DNA of 64,000 nucleotides from Desulfacinum infernum DSM 9756. GTDB lineage: Bacteria; Desulfobacterota; Syntrophobacteria; Syntrophobacterales; DSM-9756. The notes under the pieces are model-generated. The model was not told where the DNA came from. It ran no database searches and was given only the letters and a program-made list of their open reading frames with translations. Both the position numbers and the translations under genes were made by a program. The DNA lies in contig NZ_FQVB01000013.1 of NCBI RefSeq assembly GCF_900129305.1, forward strand, positions 1-64,000, written 5' to 3'. Positions 53,028-60,734 of the stretch are shown here, piece after piece (position 1 is the first letter of the stretch; each line of letters begins with the position of its first letter).

Positions 53028-54011
53028 GGGGGTGGGGTCGGCCTTCTTGTTCAAGCGCCGAAAATCGAACCAGGTGTCGAAAAGCCCCAAGACCACGACA
53101 CCCAGACTCACAAACTGTTGCAGGAATACCAAACCGAAGATCACGCCTCGAAGCAAGGCGGGCACGTTCCATTTCGCCAGGTAGAAGGCCAGGATCGCCA
53201 CGCCGTGCAGCAAATAGACGGCACCCAGTGCGAAGAGCAGGTTGAGGCCCACGATCTTGGCACTGACGGGCGGCAGGATGGTGAGGAAACCCGCCGCAAT
53301 GACCCCCCACACGAGAAACTCCGGCGCACTCCACCGCCGCCAGTCGGGCCATGGGGGCAGCGGCACCCGTCGCCGGATCAGGAACCGGGTGGCCAGGTAC
53401 AGGTTGAGCCATGCGAAGACGATGGTGGATCCCAGGGCGATCCCCGGAAAGATCCTCACCACGAAGGGAACGATGCGCGCCAGGTTTTCCCGGATCAGGG
53501 CCTCCTGGGCTTGGGTGAGGCCGGAATCCTGAACCAGGGCGGTCATCAGGGCCATGAGGCGCCGTTCCAGGTGGGCGAAGATCCCGCCTTCGGAACCGGA
53601 GTGGGTGAGCCAGAAAAGAACCGCTCCCAGCAGGAAGACCTTTACGGCCGCGTCTCCCACCACCCGAGTGAGAGACCAGGAGCGTCTCATGCCCAGTCCC
53701 AGCAGGGTTCCCAGCGCCAGCAGCTCCAGGTAGTAGGCCAGGGTCTGGTAGGAGCCCATGGCGAGCAGAAAGATGCCGCCCACCAGAGCGGCCCCGCCGG
53801 GAACCAGGATCCCCGTGGAACGGCCCCACCGGTAGAGGCTCACCACCGACGGCAACGGCGTAAAGACGCTGGCAAAGATTCCCGTAACCGGCACGAGGAC
53901 AACCGTCATGTAGAGGGCGACGGTTGCGCCAATTCCCACAGCAAGCTCCCGTACTGTCATGGGCGGGCTTTGCCGGCGTTCGCCGTTTCCTGTCAAAGTT
54001 TCTGCGGCCAT
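53019..54011 (-). CDS. DUF2232 (YybS-like) membrane protein
   Basis: The 330-residue protein has seven or eight hydrophobic segments. Examples are VGIGATVALYMTVVLVPVTG, LAYYLELLALGTLLGLG and FLVWGVIAAGFLTILPP. A central amphipathic region lies near residues 150-190. DUF2232 proteins are commonly encoded between rpsR and rplI, as here, and their function is unknown. The gene lies 37 bases downstream of rpsR. The start at 54011 is the first ATG; a shorter form from MTVRELAVG (about 53960) is also possible. Confidence 0.88.
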   Translation of the reverse strand: MAAETLTGNGERRQSPPMTVRELAVGIGATVALYMTVVLVPVTGIFASVFTPLPSVVSLYRWGRSTGILVPGGAALVGGIFLLAMGSYQTLAYYLELLALGTLLGLGMRRSWSLTRVVGDAAVKVFLLGAVLFWLTHSGSEGGIFAHLERRLMALMTALVQDSGLTQAQEALIRENLARIVPFVVRIFPGIALGSTIVFAWLNLYLATRFLIRRRVPLPPWPDWRRWSAPEFLVWGVIAAGFLTILPPVSAKIVGLNLLFALGAVYLLHGVAILAFYLAKWNVPALLRGVIFGLVFLQQFVSLGVVVLGLFDTWFDFRRLNKKADPTPAG

Positions 54012-54048
54012 GGGGTGCGCCCTTTTCCTGCGGGGCGTGATCAGCGCC

Positions 54049-54303
54049 CTAGATGGAATGTTCCACCGTGTAGGGGAGCAGGGCCATCTGGCGCGCCCGC
54101 TTGATGGCCAGGGTCAGTTCCCGCTGGTGCTTGGCGCAGTTGTCCGAAATCCTTCGGGGAATGATCTTTCCGCGCTCCGTCAGGAAATAGCGCAGGGTCT
54201 TGGCGTCCTTGTAGTCGATCTTCAGGCTGGCATCGGCGCAGAAGCGGCACACACGCCGACGGCGAAAGACTCTCCGACGTCTCTTCTTCCTCTTCAATGC
54301 CAC
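54049..54303 (-). CDS. rpsR: Ribosomal protein bS18
   Basis: bS18 binds the platform of the 30S subunit with bS6. The 84-residue product has a very basic N-terminus ([16 protein letters not shown]), then CRFCAD with an early cysteine pair, and the core [19 protein letters not shown]. The C-terminus [11 protein letters not shown] is diagnostic. It is co-directional with rpsF 39 bases upstream. Confidence 0.97.
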   Translation of the reverse strand: MALKRKKRRRRVFRRRRVCRFCADASLKIDYKDAKTLRYFLTERGKIIPRRISDNCAKHQRELTLAIKRARQMALLPYTVEHSI

Positions 54304-54342
54304 GGTCGGTTTCCTCCGTATATGAAAATGGGGGCCGAAGTC

Positions 54343-54771
54343 TTATTCTTCGTCCTCTTCGTCTTCCTCGTCCTCTTCGCCCTCTTCCTCGTCCCTGCGG
54401 AGAGCCGCCGGCTCCTCATCGGAATCGTCCGCGGGAACGGTCCGCGGGGCCTTCTCCTTCTCGGCCTCGGGGTCGAACTCGTCGTCCAGCTTGACCGTGA
54501 TGAACTTGAGGACGCGCTCATCCAGGCGCATGTTGCGCTCCAGCTCCGCGATCAGGTCCGAGCCGGAAGCGAACTCCATGAGCACATAGTAGCCGTAGGT
54601 TTTCTTTTTGACGGGATAGGCAAGCTTTTTCTTGCCCCAGGGCACGTAGGACACGATCGTCCCGCCGCCCGATTCGACGACCCCGCGCATCTTTTCGCCC
54701 ACGCTCTGGTGAGCGTCTTCGGGCAGGTCGGGGTCCAGGATGAAAAACGATTCATACTTGCGCAACTGCAT
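54343..54771 (-). CDS. rpsF: Ribosomal protein bS6 with a long acidic tail
   Basis: bS6 pairs with bS18 on the 30S platform. The 142-residue product begins RKYESFFILDPDLPED and has the typical WGKKKLAYPVKKKTYGYYVLMEF core, ending near residue 100. The last 40 residues are strongly acidic and end EEGEEDEEDEEDEE, encoded by a GAA/GAC/GAG-repeat tract that can slip. E. coli S6 also has an acidic tail that RimK extends with glutamates. The start at 54771 follows AAGGAGGATAAGA. Confidence 0.96.
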   Translation of the reverse strand: MQLRKYESFFILDPDLPEDAHQSVGEKMRGVVESGGGTIVSYVPWGKKKLAYPVKKKTYGYYVLMEFASGSDLIAELERNMRLDERVLKFITVKLDDEFDPEAEKEKAPRTVPADDSDEEPAALRRDEEEGEEDEEDEEDEE

Positions 54772-54787
54772 TCTTCTTATCCTCCTT

Positions 54788-54812
54788 TCGGCTTGGCAGC
54801 CCCGGCTCAGGG
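54788..54812 (-). promoter_or_regulatory. Leader hairpin before rpsF
   Basis: On the minus strand CTCCGGC pairs with GCCGGGG around CCTGA (one G-T pair), ending about 17 bases upstream of the start codon. The bS6-bS18 complex represses its own operon through a leader hairpin in many bacteria. The known conserved core is not clearly present, so this is only a candidate. Confidence 0.35.
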
Positions 54813-54846
54813 CCGGAGCAAGGAGCTTGTTTGTGGGAACTGCCTC

Positions 54847-54875
54847 ACCTACCACAGGCGGGGAAAGAGCGTCAA
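54847..54875 (-). promoter_or_regulatory. Candidate promoter of the rpsF operon
   Basis: On the minus strand TTGACG (54870-54875) and GTAGGT (54847-54852) are 17 bases apart. The leader to rpsF is about 70 bases. Confidence 0.45.
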
Positions 54876-54883
54876 GGGTTTCC

Positions 54884-54914
54884 GTGAATCGTGAATCGCG
54901 AATCGTGGGGCGTG
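54884..54914. repeat. Short heptanucleotide array
   Basis: Units GTGAATC, GTGAATC, GCGAATC, GTGGGGC, GTGAGGC lie upstream of the rpsF promoter. Confidence 0.7.
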
Positions 54915-54973
54915 AGGCGGCGGGAGGGCGATGGGATTCGGCGACAAGCCTGCCGGAGGGGCCATGCGTTCGT

Positions 54974-54999
54974 GTAGGGGCGGGCTTTACGCCCGCCCT
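54974..54999. repeat. GTAGGGGC palindrome (type B)
   Basis: GTAGGGGCGGGC with GCCCGCCC around TTTAC. Confidence 0.7.
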
Positions 55000-55073
55000 C
55001 CCGGACCGCACCAGGAGAGAGAATCGTCCAACTTGTATGAAACGCGACCTCGTTCCGTTCGTGCGCGCGGCCT

Positions 55074-55101
55074 GTAGGGGCGAATAATCATTCGCCCCTA
55101 C
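55074..55101. repeat. GTAGGGGC palindrome (type B, perfect)
   Basis: GTAGGGGCGAAT with ATTCGCCCCTAC around AATC. Same as the copy after clpB except for one or two bases. The upstream flank CGTTCCGTTCGTG is shared with the 22.1-kb copy. Confidence 0.8.
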
Positions 55102-55207
55102 AGGAAAACCCCTCGCTCGACGGCATCTTTCATTCATGTGGGGTGGCGAGCCTCGCCATGACCGTTAGGCAACTGTGACTTTGGAAAAAGGGGGAATCGG
55201 CCCCGTC

Positions 55208-55309
55208 GGCTCAAGGCTTACGGCTCACGGCTCACGGCTTGCGGATCACGTATTACGGTTCACGGTTCACGGATTACGGCTCACGGACTACGGATCACGG
55301 TTCTCGGGA
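55208..55309. repeat. Long, strictly phased heptanucleotide array (YTYACGG units)
   Basis: About fourteen units with an exact 7-base period (CTTACGG, CTCACGG, CTCACGG, CTTGCGG, ATCACGT, ATTACGG, TTCACGG and so on) run into the 3' end of ftsB. It is the best-phased degenerate array in the window. The gene-free stretch 54772-55287 otherwise holds the rpsF promoter and type B palindromes. Confidence 0.9.
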
Positions 55310-55617
55310 ATGAACCGAACCAGGATCTCGTCCGGGGCCACCCAGCCCAGCTCCTCGCGTACCACGCGCTCCTGGTATTTCCGGTCGTGCCTCAGCCGGT
55401 CCACTTCCTCATAGAGTTCCCGGCAGCGGACCTGCAATTGCCGGGTCTTTTCCTCCAATTGCCGCACCTGTTCGCGCTTGTTGCGAAGCCCCGCCAGTCC
55501 CCTGGGCGACAGGAAAACCGCCTGAAGGAGCACCAAGTTGAGAACGGCCAGGAGGGCCACCACCAGAGGGACCCCCAGGTATTTTCGGATGCCGCTCAAA
55601 CGGGATCGAAAGGTCAT
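55288..55617 (-). CDS. ftsB: Septum formation initiator FtsB/DivIC-like
   Basis: The 109-residue bitopic protein has an N-terminal cytoplasmic stub and a membrane helix (VPLVVALLAVLNLVLLQAVFL). A coiled coil (LRNKREQVRQLEEKTRQLQVRCRELYEEV) is followed by the short ending YQERVVREELGWVAPDEILVRF that is typical of FtsB/DivIC. It links FtsQ and FtsL in the divisome. Its ATG overlaps the stop of the corrinoid-reactivase gene by 4 bases. The last residues are encoded in a heptamer array. Confidence 0.9.
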   Translation of the reverse strand: MTFRSRLSGIRKYLGVPLVVALLAVLNLVLLQAVFLSPRGLAGLRNKREQVRQLEEKTRQLQVRCRELYEEVDRLRHDRKYQERVVREELGWVAPDEILVRFIPENRDP

Positions 55618-57230
55618 ACCGCCTCCCTCGCTCGCTTCGGGATGGGTACGGACGGAAAGAGGCTTGGATCCGTGTGGGGGAGAAAAGTGGCTCCCCGGAA
55701 TTCGTGCATCAATTCCACGTTCACGTTCAGTTCCACGTAGGTGATCCGGTTTCTCACCCGTTCCATGTCCTGCAACAGGCTGCGGTCCATCAGCACCATG
55801 GCGGCGCCGCGGCCGGCCGTGTTTCCCAGCCCTTGGTAGGTTTCCAGGGGAAGATCGGGAAGCATGCCGATGCGGATGGCCATGACCGGGTCGATGTGGT
55901 TCCCGAAGGTGCCGGCCACATAAAATTTGTGGATGTCCTGAAGACTCACCCCCACCTTGCGGGCGATGATGTTGAGGATGGTGTACATGGCCGCCTTGGA
56001 CTTGAGCAGGATGCCGATGTCGATTTCGCTCACCACCAGGTCCCGTCCGTCCGCCGTTTCGGGTCCCCAGGCCACCACGAACCCCGGTCCGTTGTCCGTT
56101 TCCACCATGCGCGGGCACTCCAGGTTGCGGTTGAGGGTGCCTCGGATGGTCAGGATGCCGGCCATGAACATCTCCGCCACCAGGTCGATGAGCCCGGAGC
56201 CGCACAGGCCCTTGGGTTTTTCCTCACCGATCACGTGGTAGCGAAGCTCCAAAGTGTTCGGGTCGATGCGCACGTGGTCGATGGCGCCGGGGCCGGCCAT
56301 CATGCCCCGCTCCACCACGCCGCCTTCCAGGGCGGGACCCGCAGCCCCGGCACAGGCGATGAGCCAGTCCTTGTTGCCCAGCACTACCTCGGCGTTGGTG
56401 CCCACGTCCACCAGCAGGCTCAGTTCGTCCCGGCGGTGCATGCCGGAAGCCAGGATGCCGGCGATGAGGTCTCCCCCGAAGTAGGACCCCACGTTGGGAA
56501 AGACGAAGACCAGCCCGCCCGGGTGCATGGTGAGCCCCAAATCCCGGCCGCGAAGAAACGGAAACCGGTTGGCCACGGGAATGTATGGTTCCTTGCAGAT
56601 GTTGGTCGGGTTCAGTCCCAGAAGAAAATGGCTCATGGTGGTGTTGCCGGCCACCGCGAGGGCGAAGATCCGGTTGGGGTCCAGTCCATTGTCCGCCGAC
56701 ATCCGGGCCGTCACGTCCCGGAAGGTGTTCAGAAGGAGATCCTGGAGCATTTTTCGGTTGCGGGGGGCGGAGGCGAAGACGATGCGCGTGAGAATGTCTT
56801 CGCCGTAGGGGATTTGCGGATTGGGTTCGGAGCGTCGGTCGACCACGATCCCCTTTTCCAGGTCTACCAGATAGAAGGCCAGGCGCGTGGTTCCCAGGTC
56901 CACCGCCAGTCCCAGCACCGGCTCGGAGGACGCTCCCGCGTCCACCTCCAGCAGGGCCCAATGGTCTTCCCGGTAGCCCAGGACGACGGAAACCGTGAAA
57001 TCTCCCTGTCGAAGCCGGCTGGAGATTCCGTCCAAATCCGAAGGATCCACACGCACGGGCGAAAAACCGCTTCGGTGAAGAGTGCGCACCAGGCGGTCCA
57101 CATCGGCCGTGTTGTCTTCCAGGCTGGGGGGCGGCACGGACAGGGTGCGGCGGACCACCAGGGGATCCGTTTGCAGCCAGTCGGGAAAGAGGTCCCTATC
57201 GTCCGGTTCCGGATGCGCGTCTTTCTTCAT
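55614..57230 (-). CDS. ASKHA-domain corrinoid activation protein (RACo-like, no ferredoxin domain)
   Basis: RACo-type proteins use ATP to re-reduce the cobalt of corrinoid iron-sulfur or methyltransferase proteins. The 538-residue product has the acetate kinase/Hsp70-like core: AVDLGTTRLAFYLVDL, ALAVAGNTTMSHFLLGL and LLVDVGTNAEVVLGN. IACAGAAGPALEGG and FYVAGTFGNHIDPVMAIRIGMLPDL follow (DUF4445). Canonical family members begin with a [2Fe-2S] ferredoxin domain; here the first 100 residues contain no cysteine. The start at 57230 is chosen because the longer frame reads back through a dispersed repeat. Substrate corrinoid protein unknown. Confidence 0.88.
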   Translation of the reverse strand: MKKDAHPEPDDRDLFPDWLQTDPLVVRRTLSVPPPSLEDNTADVDRLVRTLHRSGFSPVRVDPSDLDGISSRLRQGDFTVSVVLGYREDHWALLEVDAGASSEPVLGLAVDLGTTRLAFYLVDLEKGIVVDRRSEPNPQIPYGEDILTRIVFASAPRNRKMLQDLLLNTFRDVTARMSADNGLDPNRIFALAVAGNTTMSHFLLGLNPTNICKEPYIPVANRFPFLRGRDLGLTMHPGGLVFVFPNVGSYFGGDLIAGILASGMHRRDELSLLVDVGTNAEVVLGNKDWLIACAGAAGPALEGGVVERGMMAGPGAIDHVRIDPNTLELRYHVIGEEKPKGLCGSGLIDLVAEMFMAGILTIRGTLNRNLECPRMVETDNGPGFVVAWGPETADGRDLVVSEIDIGILLKSKAAMYTILNIIARKVGVSLQDIHKFYVAGTFGNHIDPVMAIRIGMLPDLPLETYQGLGNTAGRGAAMVLMDRSLLQDMERVRNRITYVELNVNVELMHEFRGATFLPHTDPSLFPSVPIPKRAREAV

Positions 57231-57280
57231 GCCGAAGCCCCATCTGCGTCCGTTGGCGTTGATTCGCGGTTCGTTTGCGT

Positions 57281-58069
57281 TCAGACATCCACCCAGTGGA
57301 TGGATTGAAATCCCATCACATTGACCACAAATTGGAGAAAACCGCAAATCAGAAGATCGCTCAGTTTTAGCAAGCCGAGAGCTGCGTCCAGTTTGTCCAG
57401 TTCCTCATAAACGGGGGCGCCGGGTTCCAGATTGAACCGCACCGCATGGGGGTGCTGAAAATGGGACGGGCGGCACCAGTAGGGAGGGGAGAGGCTGTAG
57501 TGCATGCGGCACGGCAACGGCCGCTGCCCATAGATGCTGCAAGCGTCTCCCTTGAGAAACGGACAGGCGATGTCCATCCCGTGGTACTGATGCAGACGGC
57601 GCGTGAGACGCTGCTCCCGGTTCGGGGAAACCCCGGAAGGGGTCCAGCGGCAAAGTTGCGCCCAGATCTCCTCCCGCTCCAGGCAGCGACGGAACGCCAC
57701 ATCCACCGTTCCGGATACCGTGAGGCCATGGTAGAGATAAAGGATTTCCACTCCCGATACCCCGGACGGCATTTGGGTGCAGCAGTGGGAGCAGCCCGGC
57801 TTGCAGCGCACGGGTGAGCCGGAGCGCCGAAGGTGACTCAGGACGAAGCGGTGGGATTGGTCCAAAAGCTGGAAGGCCTTTTCCAGGTGGACGAGAAAGG
57901 ACACCGGCAGGGCCCGCCGGGTTTCCCACGAAGGCCCGTGCACGCTTTCCCGTGCCGCCCGCAGATGTTCCGCCGCCGACTCTTCGTACCGATGGAGTTC
58001 CCGGGCGATCTCCTCGGGAAGTGGATCCAAGATCACCGGTAGTTCGGCGTGCGAGGCGTGCTTTTTCAT
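57281..58069 (-). CDS. YkgJ-family cysteine-cluster protein
   Basis: The 262-residue protein has the putative zinc- or iron-chelating motif CKPGCSHCC in mid-sequence, then CPFLKGDACSIYGQRPLPCRMH. This is the usual pattern of YkgJ-like proteins with about seven clustered cysteines. The bound metal and function are unknown. The start at 58069 (MKKHASHAE) is preferred; the longer frame reads through a heptamer array. It lies 50 bases upstream of the reactivase gene on the same strand and may share its transcript. Confidence 0.85.
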   Translation of the reverse strand: MKKHASHAELPVILDPLPEEIARELHRYEESAAEHLRAARESVHGPSWETRRALPVSFLVHLEKAFQLLDQSHRFVLSHLRRSGSPVRCKPGCSHCCTQMPSGVSGVEILYLYHGLTVSGTVDVAFRRCLEREEIWAQLCRWTPSGVSPNREQRLTRRLHQYHGMDIACPFLKGDACSIYGQRPLPCRMHYSLSPPYWCRPSHFQHPHAVRFNLEPGAPVYEELDKLDAALGLLKLSDLLICGFLQFVVNVMGFQSIHWVDV

Positions 58070-58070
58070 G

Positions 58071-58197
58071 GCCGTGAACCGTGATGAGTGACGAGTGATG
58101 GGGGCACCAGGGGCTCCCATCGTCTCCCCCCTTTTTCAAAGGGGGTCGGGGGATTGGCCGCCACCCCTCGCCCATCACTCATCACTCATCACCCGTC
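58071..58197. repeat. Heptanucleotide arrays between the YkgJ and DUF72 genes
   Basis: A left array (GTGATGAG, TGACGAG, TGATGGG; about 58080-58101) and a right array (ATCACTC, ATCACTC, ATCACCC; about 58168-58194) flank a CCCCCTTTTTCAAAGGGGG-like palindrome. The right array supplies the last codons and the stop (TGA at 58182-58184) of the DUF72 gene. Confidence 0.75.
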
Positions 58198-59339
58198 CCT
58201 TTCAAGAGGGTGAAGACCAATTGCCGGGCCAGCAGAGGGGCGTTGCCGCCCGCCCGGTTGTTGATCACCACGTAGACCGTTTTCTGCCGGTCCAAGGCGG
58301 TCCGCACGATGGCCGCCGTCTCCTCGAACATGCGGGGAAGGGCCATGCCCGGCACCAGCCGGTCGAAGGGATGGGCCTTGGCGTAGGCTTCTTCGTAGCG
58401 CACGCCCCTCGGAGTCATGAGGCGGATGATCAGCTCGCCGGAGCGGCCCGTGAAATGCCGGTTGCGCTTTCGGAACTGCACCAGCAGAGGCGGCAGCCAT
58501 GTCCAGTGGGACAAGACGCCTTCCACTCCGTGTTTGGCGAGAGCGCCGAAGACCTCCGGCGTGAGCAGGGCTTCCGTTCGGAGTTCCAGGTGGTAGCGGG
58601 TGTCGCGGGGCACGGCGCTGAAAAAACGGTCCAGCTCCAGGGCGAAAGCCCCCGCATGGGGTCGTTCGGCCTTTTTCTGGTATTCCTGCTCGAAGATGAA
58701 GCCTCTAATCTTGTCTCCCAAAAGGTCCAGCGCCGGTTGGTAGAACCCTTGGGTGAAGAGTTCCGCGCTCAGGTACGACGGATTTTCCCGGAAGGAACGG
58801 CCCCGCCACATGCGCCGGGCTGTCACCAGTTGCGGAACCTTGAGGAGCACCCGGGCCCCTTCGGGCAGGTGCTCGGCGTATTCTTCGAGGGTTCGATGGG
58901 TACGGGTGGGGCGTCCCTGCGGATCCGCCAGCGGACTATAAAAGGTGAAATCCAGTTCCAAGACCGAGAAGTGTTCAAAGTACTCCCGCACACTGTCCAC
59001 GGGCAGCACCTGGGACGTGAAGGAGGTCCCTCCCACCCGCTGCACCCTTTGCCGGATGCGCCCTTCGTAGCGTTCCGGGGTGTAGATCTGATGGATCCAG
59101 CCCCCGTATCGGTCGCTGGCCGTGCCGACGAAAAGGCGCGGGTGGATGTCTCGAAAGAAGAAGCGGGAGGCCGCCTCCCGAACCTTTTCCGGATGGGAGA
59201 AGAGGGACGCATCGGCCCCGGAGGGTGCTCGATCCTGCTGCCGGCTTGGGATCGGACCGCGCCCTCCGCCCGCTAGCGTGGATGAGGGGTTTCCTTGGAC
59301 GGGGCCTTGCCGGCCGCCATCCTTTTCCTTTCCGACCAT
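58182..59339 (-). CDS. DUF72-domain protein
   Basis: DUF72 proteins are TIM-barrel proteins of unknown activity. The domain begins at about residue 68 (RLFVGTASDRYGGW) and contains FSVLELDFTFYSPLADP, LLKVPQLVTARR, YHLELRTEALLTPEVF and VYVVINNRAGGNAPLLARQL. The N-terminal 65 residues are low-complexity and of doubtful reality. The frame continues upstream to 59462, but an ATG at 59339 with a GAGG just upstream is chosen; a later start is possible. It overlaps the next gene by about 67 bases in another frame. It ends in GDE within a heptamer array. Confidence 0.8.
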   Translation of the reverse strand: MVGKEKDGGRQGPVQGNPSSTLAGGGRGPIPSRQQDRAPSGADASLFSHPEKVREAASRFFFRDIHPRLFVGTASDRYGGWIHQIYTPERYEGRIRQRVQRVGGTSFTSQVLPVDSVREYFEHFSVLELDFTFYSPLADPQGRPTRTHRTLEEYAEHLPEGARVLLKVPQLVTARRMWRGRSFRENPSYLSAELFTQGFYQPALDLLGDKIRGFIFEQEYQKKAERPHAGAFALELDRFFSAVPRDTRYHLELRTEALLTPEVFGALAKHGVEGVLSHWTWLPPLLVQFRKRNRHFTGRSGELIIRLMTPRGVRYEEAYAKAHPFDRLVPGMALPRMFEETAAIVRTALDRQKTVYVVINNRAGGNAPLLARQLVFTLLKGTGDE

Positions 59340-59554
59340 CGCCTCAGGAATCGGCCGACGGGCGTTTGAATCTCCGCCGTCGACTCCGGCTCCTCCTTCC
59401 ATAGGCCTTGTGTTTTCAGCGCTTCCTGCAGGCACGGCCGCACCCAGGTGCATTTCAGACAAGTGGGCTGCGGCTGAATGAACCCGTCCTCATCCTTGGG
59501 GCACACCTTGGCGGCGTCCCCGTAGCAAGTGGGTGTTCCGCCCTCTTCCTGCAC
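59273..59554 (-). CDS. Small cysteine-containing protein, function unknown
   Basis: The 93-residue product has cysteines in PTCYGD, KVCPKDED and CLKCTWVRPCLQEAL; the last gives C-x2-C-x5-C. Short proteins with this ending are common in Desulfobacterota, but I know no function. A GTG at 59554 with AGAGGACGAC upstream is the probable start. It lies 9 bases after khpA. Its C-terminal part overlaps the start region of the DUF72 gene. Confidence 0.65.
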   Translation of the reverse strand: MQEEGGTPTCYGDAAKVCPKDEDGFIQPQPTCLKCTWVRPCLQEALKTQGLWKEEPESTAEIQTPVGRFLRRWSERKRMAAGKAPSKETPHPR

Positions 59555-59563
59555 GTCGTCCTC

Positions 59564-59809
59564 TTATTCCAGTATTTCCAAGACGGCTCGTTTTCTCAGC
59601 TTGGTGGCCGCCGCGTTCATGATGGTGCGTATGGCGTGGGCGTTTCGACCTTCCCGGCCGATGATCTTACCCAAGTCTTCCTTGGCGGCCCTCAGCTCAA
59701 TGACCGACAATTGGTGCCCGTTGATCTCCCGGACTTGCACTTGGTCCGGATACTCCGCCAGGGCGCGCGCGATGTATTCCACCAGGTCCTTGATTTCGCT
59801 GTCGTTCAT
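59564..59809 (-). CDS. khpA: KH-domain RNA-binding protein KhpA
   Basis: The 81-residue protein is a single KH domain with the RNA-contact loop [18 protein letters not shown] (GxxG = GREG). KhpA works with KhpB/Jag in RNA binding and cell-size control in other bacteria. It normally lies in the rpsP-rimM-trmD region; here it is away from those genes. Confidence 0.93.
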   Translation of the reverse strand: MNDSEIKDLVEYIARALAEYPDQVQVREINGHQLSVIELRAAKEDLGKIIGREGRNAHAIRTIMNAAATKLRKRAVLEILE

Positions 59810-60074
59810 GTCGAATTCCCTCGCTCCGTTCTCGATTGGTGCATCCTAAGGTTGAATCGCCGATCCGCTCTACCGGGGCCGTTGTGGCGTTCTCACACGT
59901 CCACGTGCTTTCGCCGGGGTGGTGCAACCGAACATCGGCTGCTTCATGGGTTTAAGGGAATGAGGGTCTTATCGAAGGAACAGATGGACACTACAACGTC
60001 AGCCACTCTAGCGGACTCCCGCTGCCGTGTCAAGCAAGGAAAACTAAGGATAATAATATGTTGAAGAATAGCCT

Positions 60075-60734
60075 CTAGGGCTCGCACCGGTGTTTGATAT
60101 TGACGCCTTCGGTCATGAAGATCACGCACTCGGCGATGTTGGTGGTCTGGTCGGCCACCCGCTCCAGGCAGCGGGCGGTGATGATGGTCTGGACCGCCCG
60201 CTCGATGGAGCGGCTTTCGGTAACCATCAGATCGATCATCTTCTTGAGGACCGCCACGTTGAGCTCGTCGGCCTCGTCGTCCATCTGGCACACATCATAG
60301 GCTTGGCTGATGTTGCGGTTGGCGAAAGAGGCGATGGACACCCGGAGCATGTCCATGGCGGTGTCCGCCAAAGCGTCCAGTTCCGGAAGAGGGGGAAGGG
60401 GGGGCTTGGAACTGAGGCTCAAGGTTCGTTGGGCGATGTTGACCGCCTGGTCGCCGATCCGCTCCAGATCGATGCTCATGCGGATGGCTCCGATGATAAA
60501 CCGCAGGTCTTTGGCCACGGGTTGCTCCAGGGCCAGGAGCGAAAGGCAGAGATGGTCCACGGACATTTCCAGCTGGTTGATTTCCTGGTCGCCCTCGATG
60601 ACCTGGGCGGCCAGCTCCGCGTCCCGTGTTCGGAAAGCCCGAATGGCTTTCTCCATGGCCTTTTCCGTGACGGCCGCCATTTCCAGGATGGTCATCTTCA
60701 GTTCGTCCAGTTGGCGGTGGAAGTGGGTCTTCAT
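60075..60734 (-). CDS. phoU: Phosphate-signalling protein PhoU
   Basis: PhoU links the Pst transporter to PhoR and shuts off signalling when phosphate is plentiful. The 219-residue product has two three-helix repeats, each with an acidic metal-binding motif: DQEINQLEMSVDH in the first and DDEADELNVAVL in the second. RMSIDLERIGDQAVNIA and ARCLERVADQTTNIAE are diagnostic. Its ATG overlaps the phoR stop by 4 bases. Confidence 0.96.
   Translation of the reverse strand: MKTHFHRQLDELKMTILEMAAVTEKAMEKAIRAFRTRDAELAAQVIEGDQEINQLEMSVDHLCLSLLALEQPVAKDLRFIIGAIRMSIDLERIGDQAVNIAQRTLSLSSKPPLPPLPELDALADTAMDMLRVSIASFANRNISQAYDVCQMDDEADELNVAVLKKMIDLMVTESRSIERAVQTIITARCLERVADQTTNIAECVIFMTEGVNIKHRCEP

Noticed and set aside
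55208-55309. CRISPR array
   Set aside because: The period is 7 bases with no spacers, and no cas genes are in the window.
58182-59462. DUF72 protein starting at 59462
   Set aside because: The extra N-terminal residues are low-complexity and overlap a better-supported small gene; a later start was chosen.
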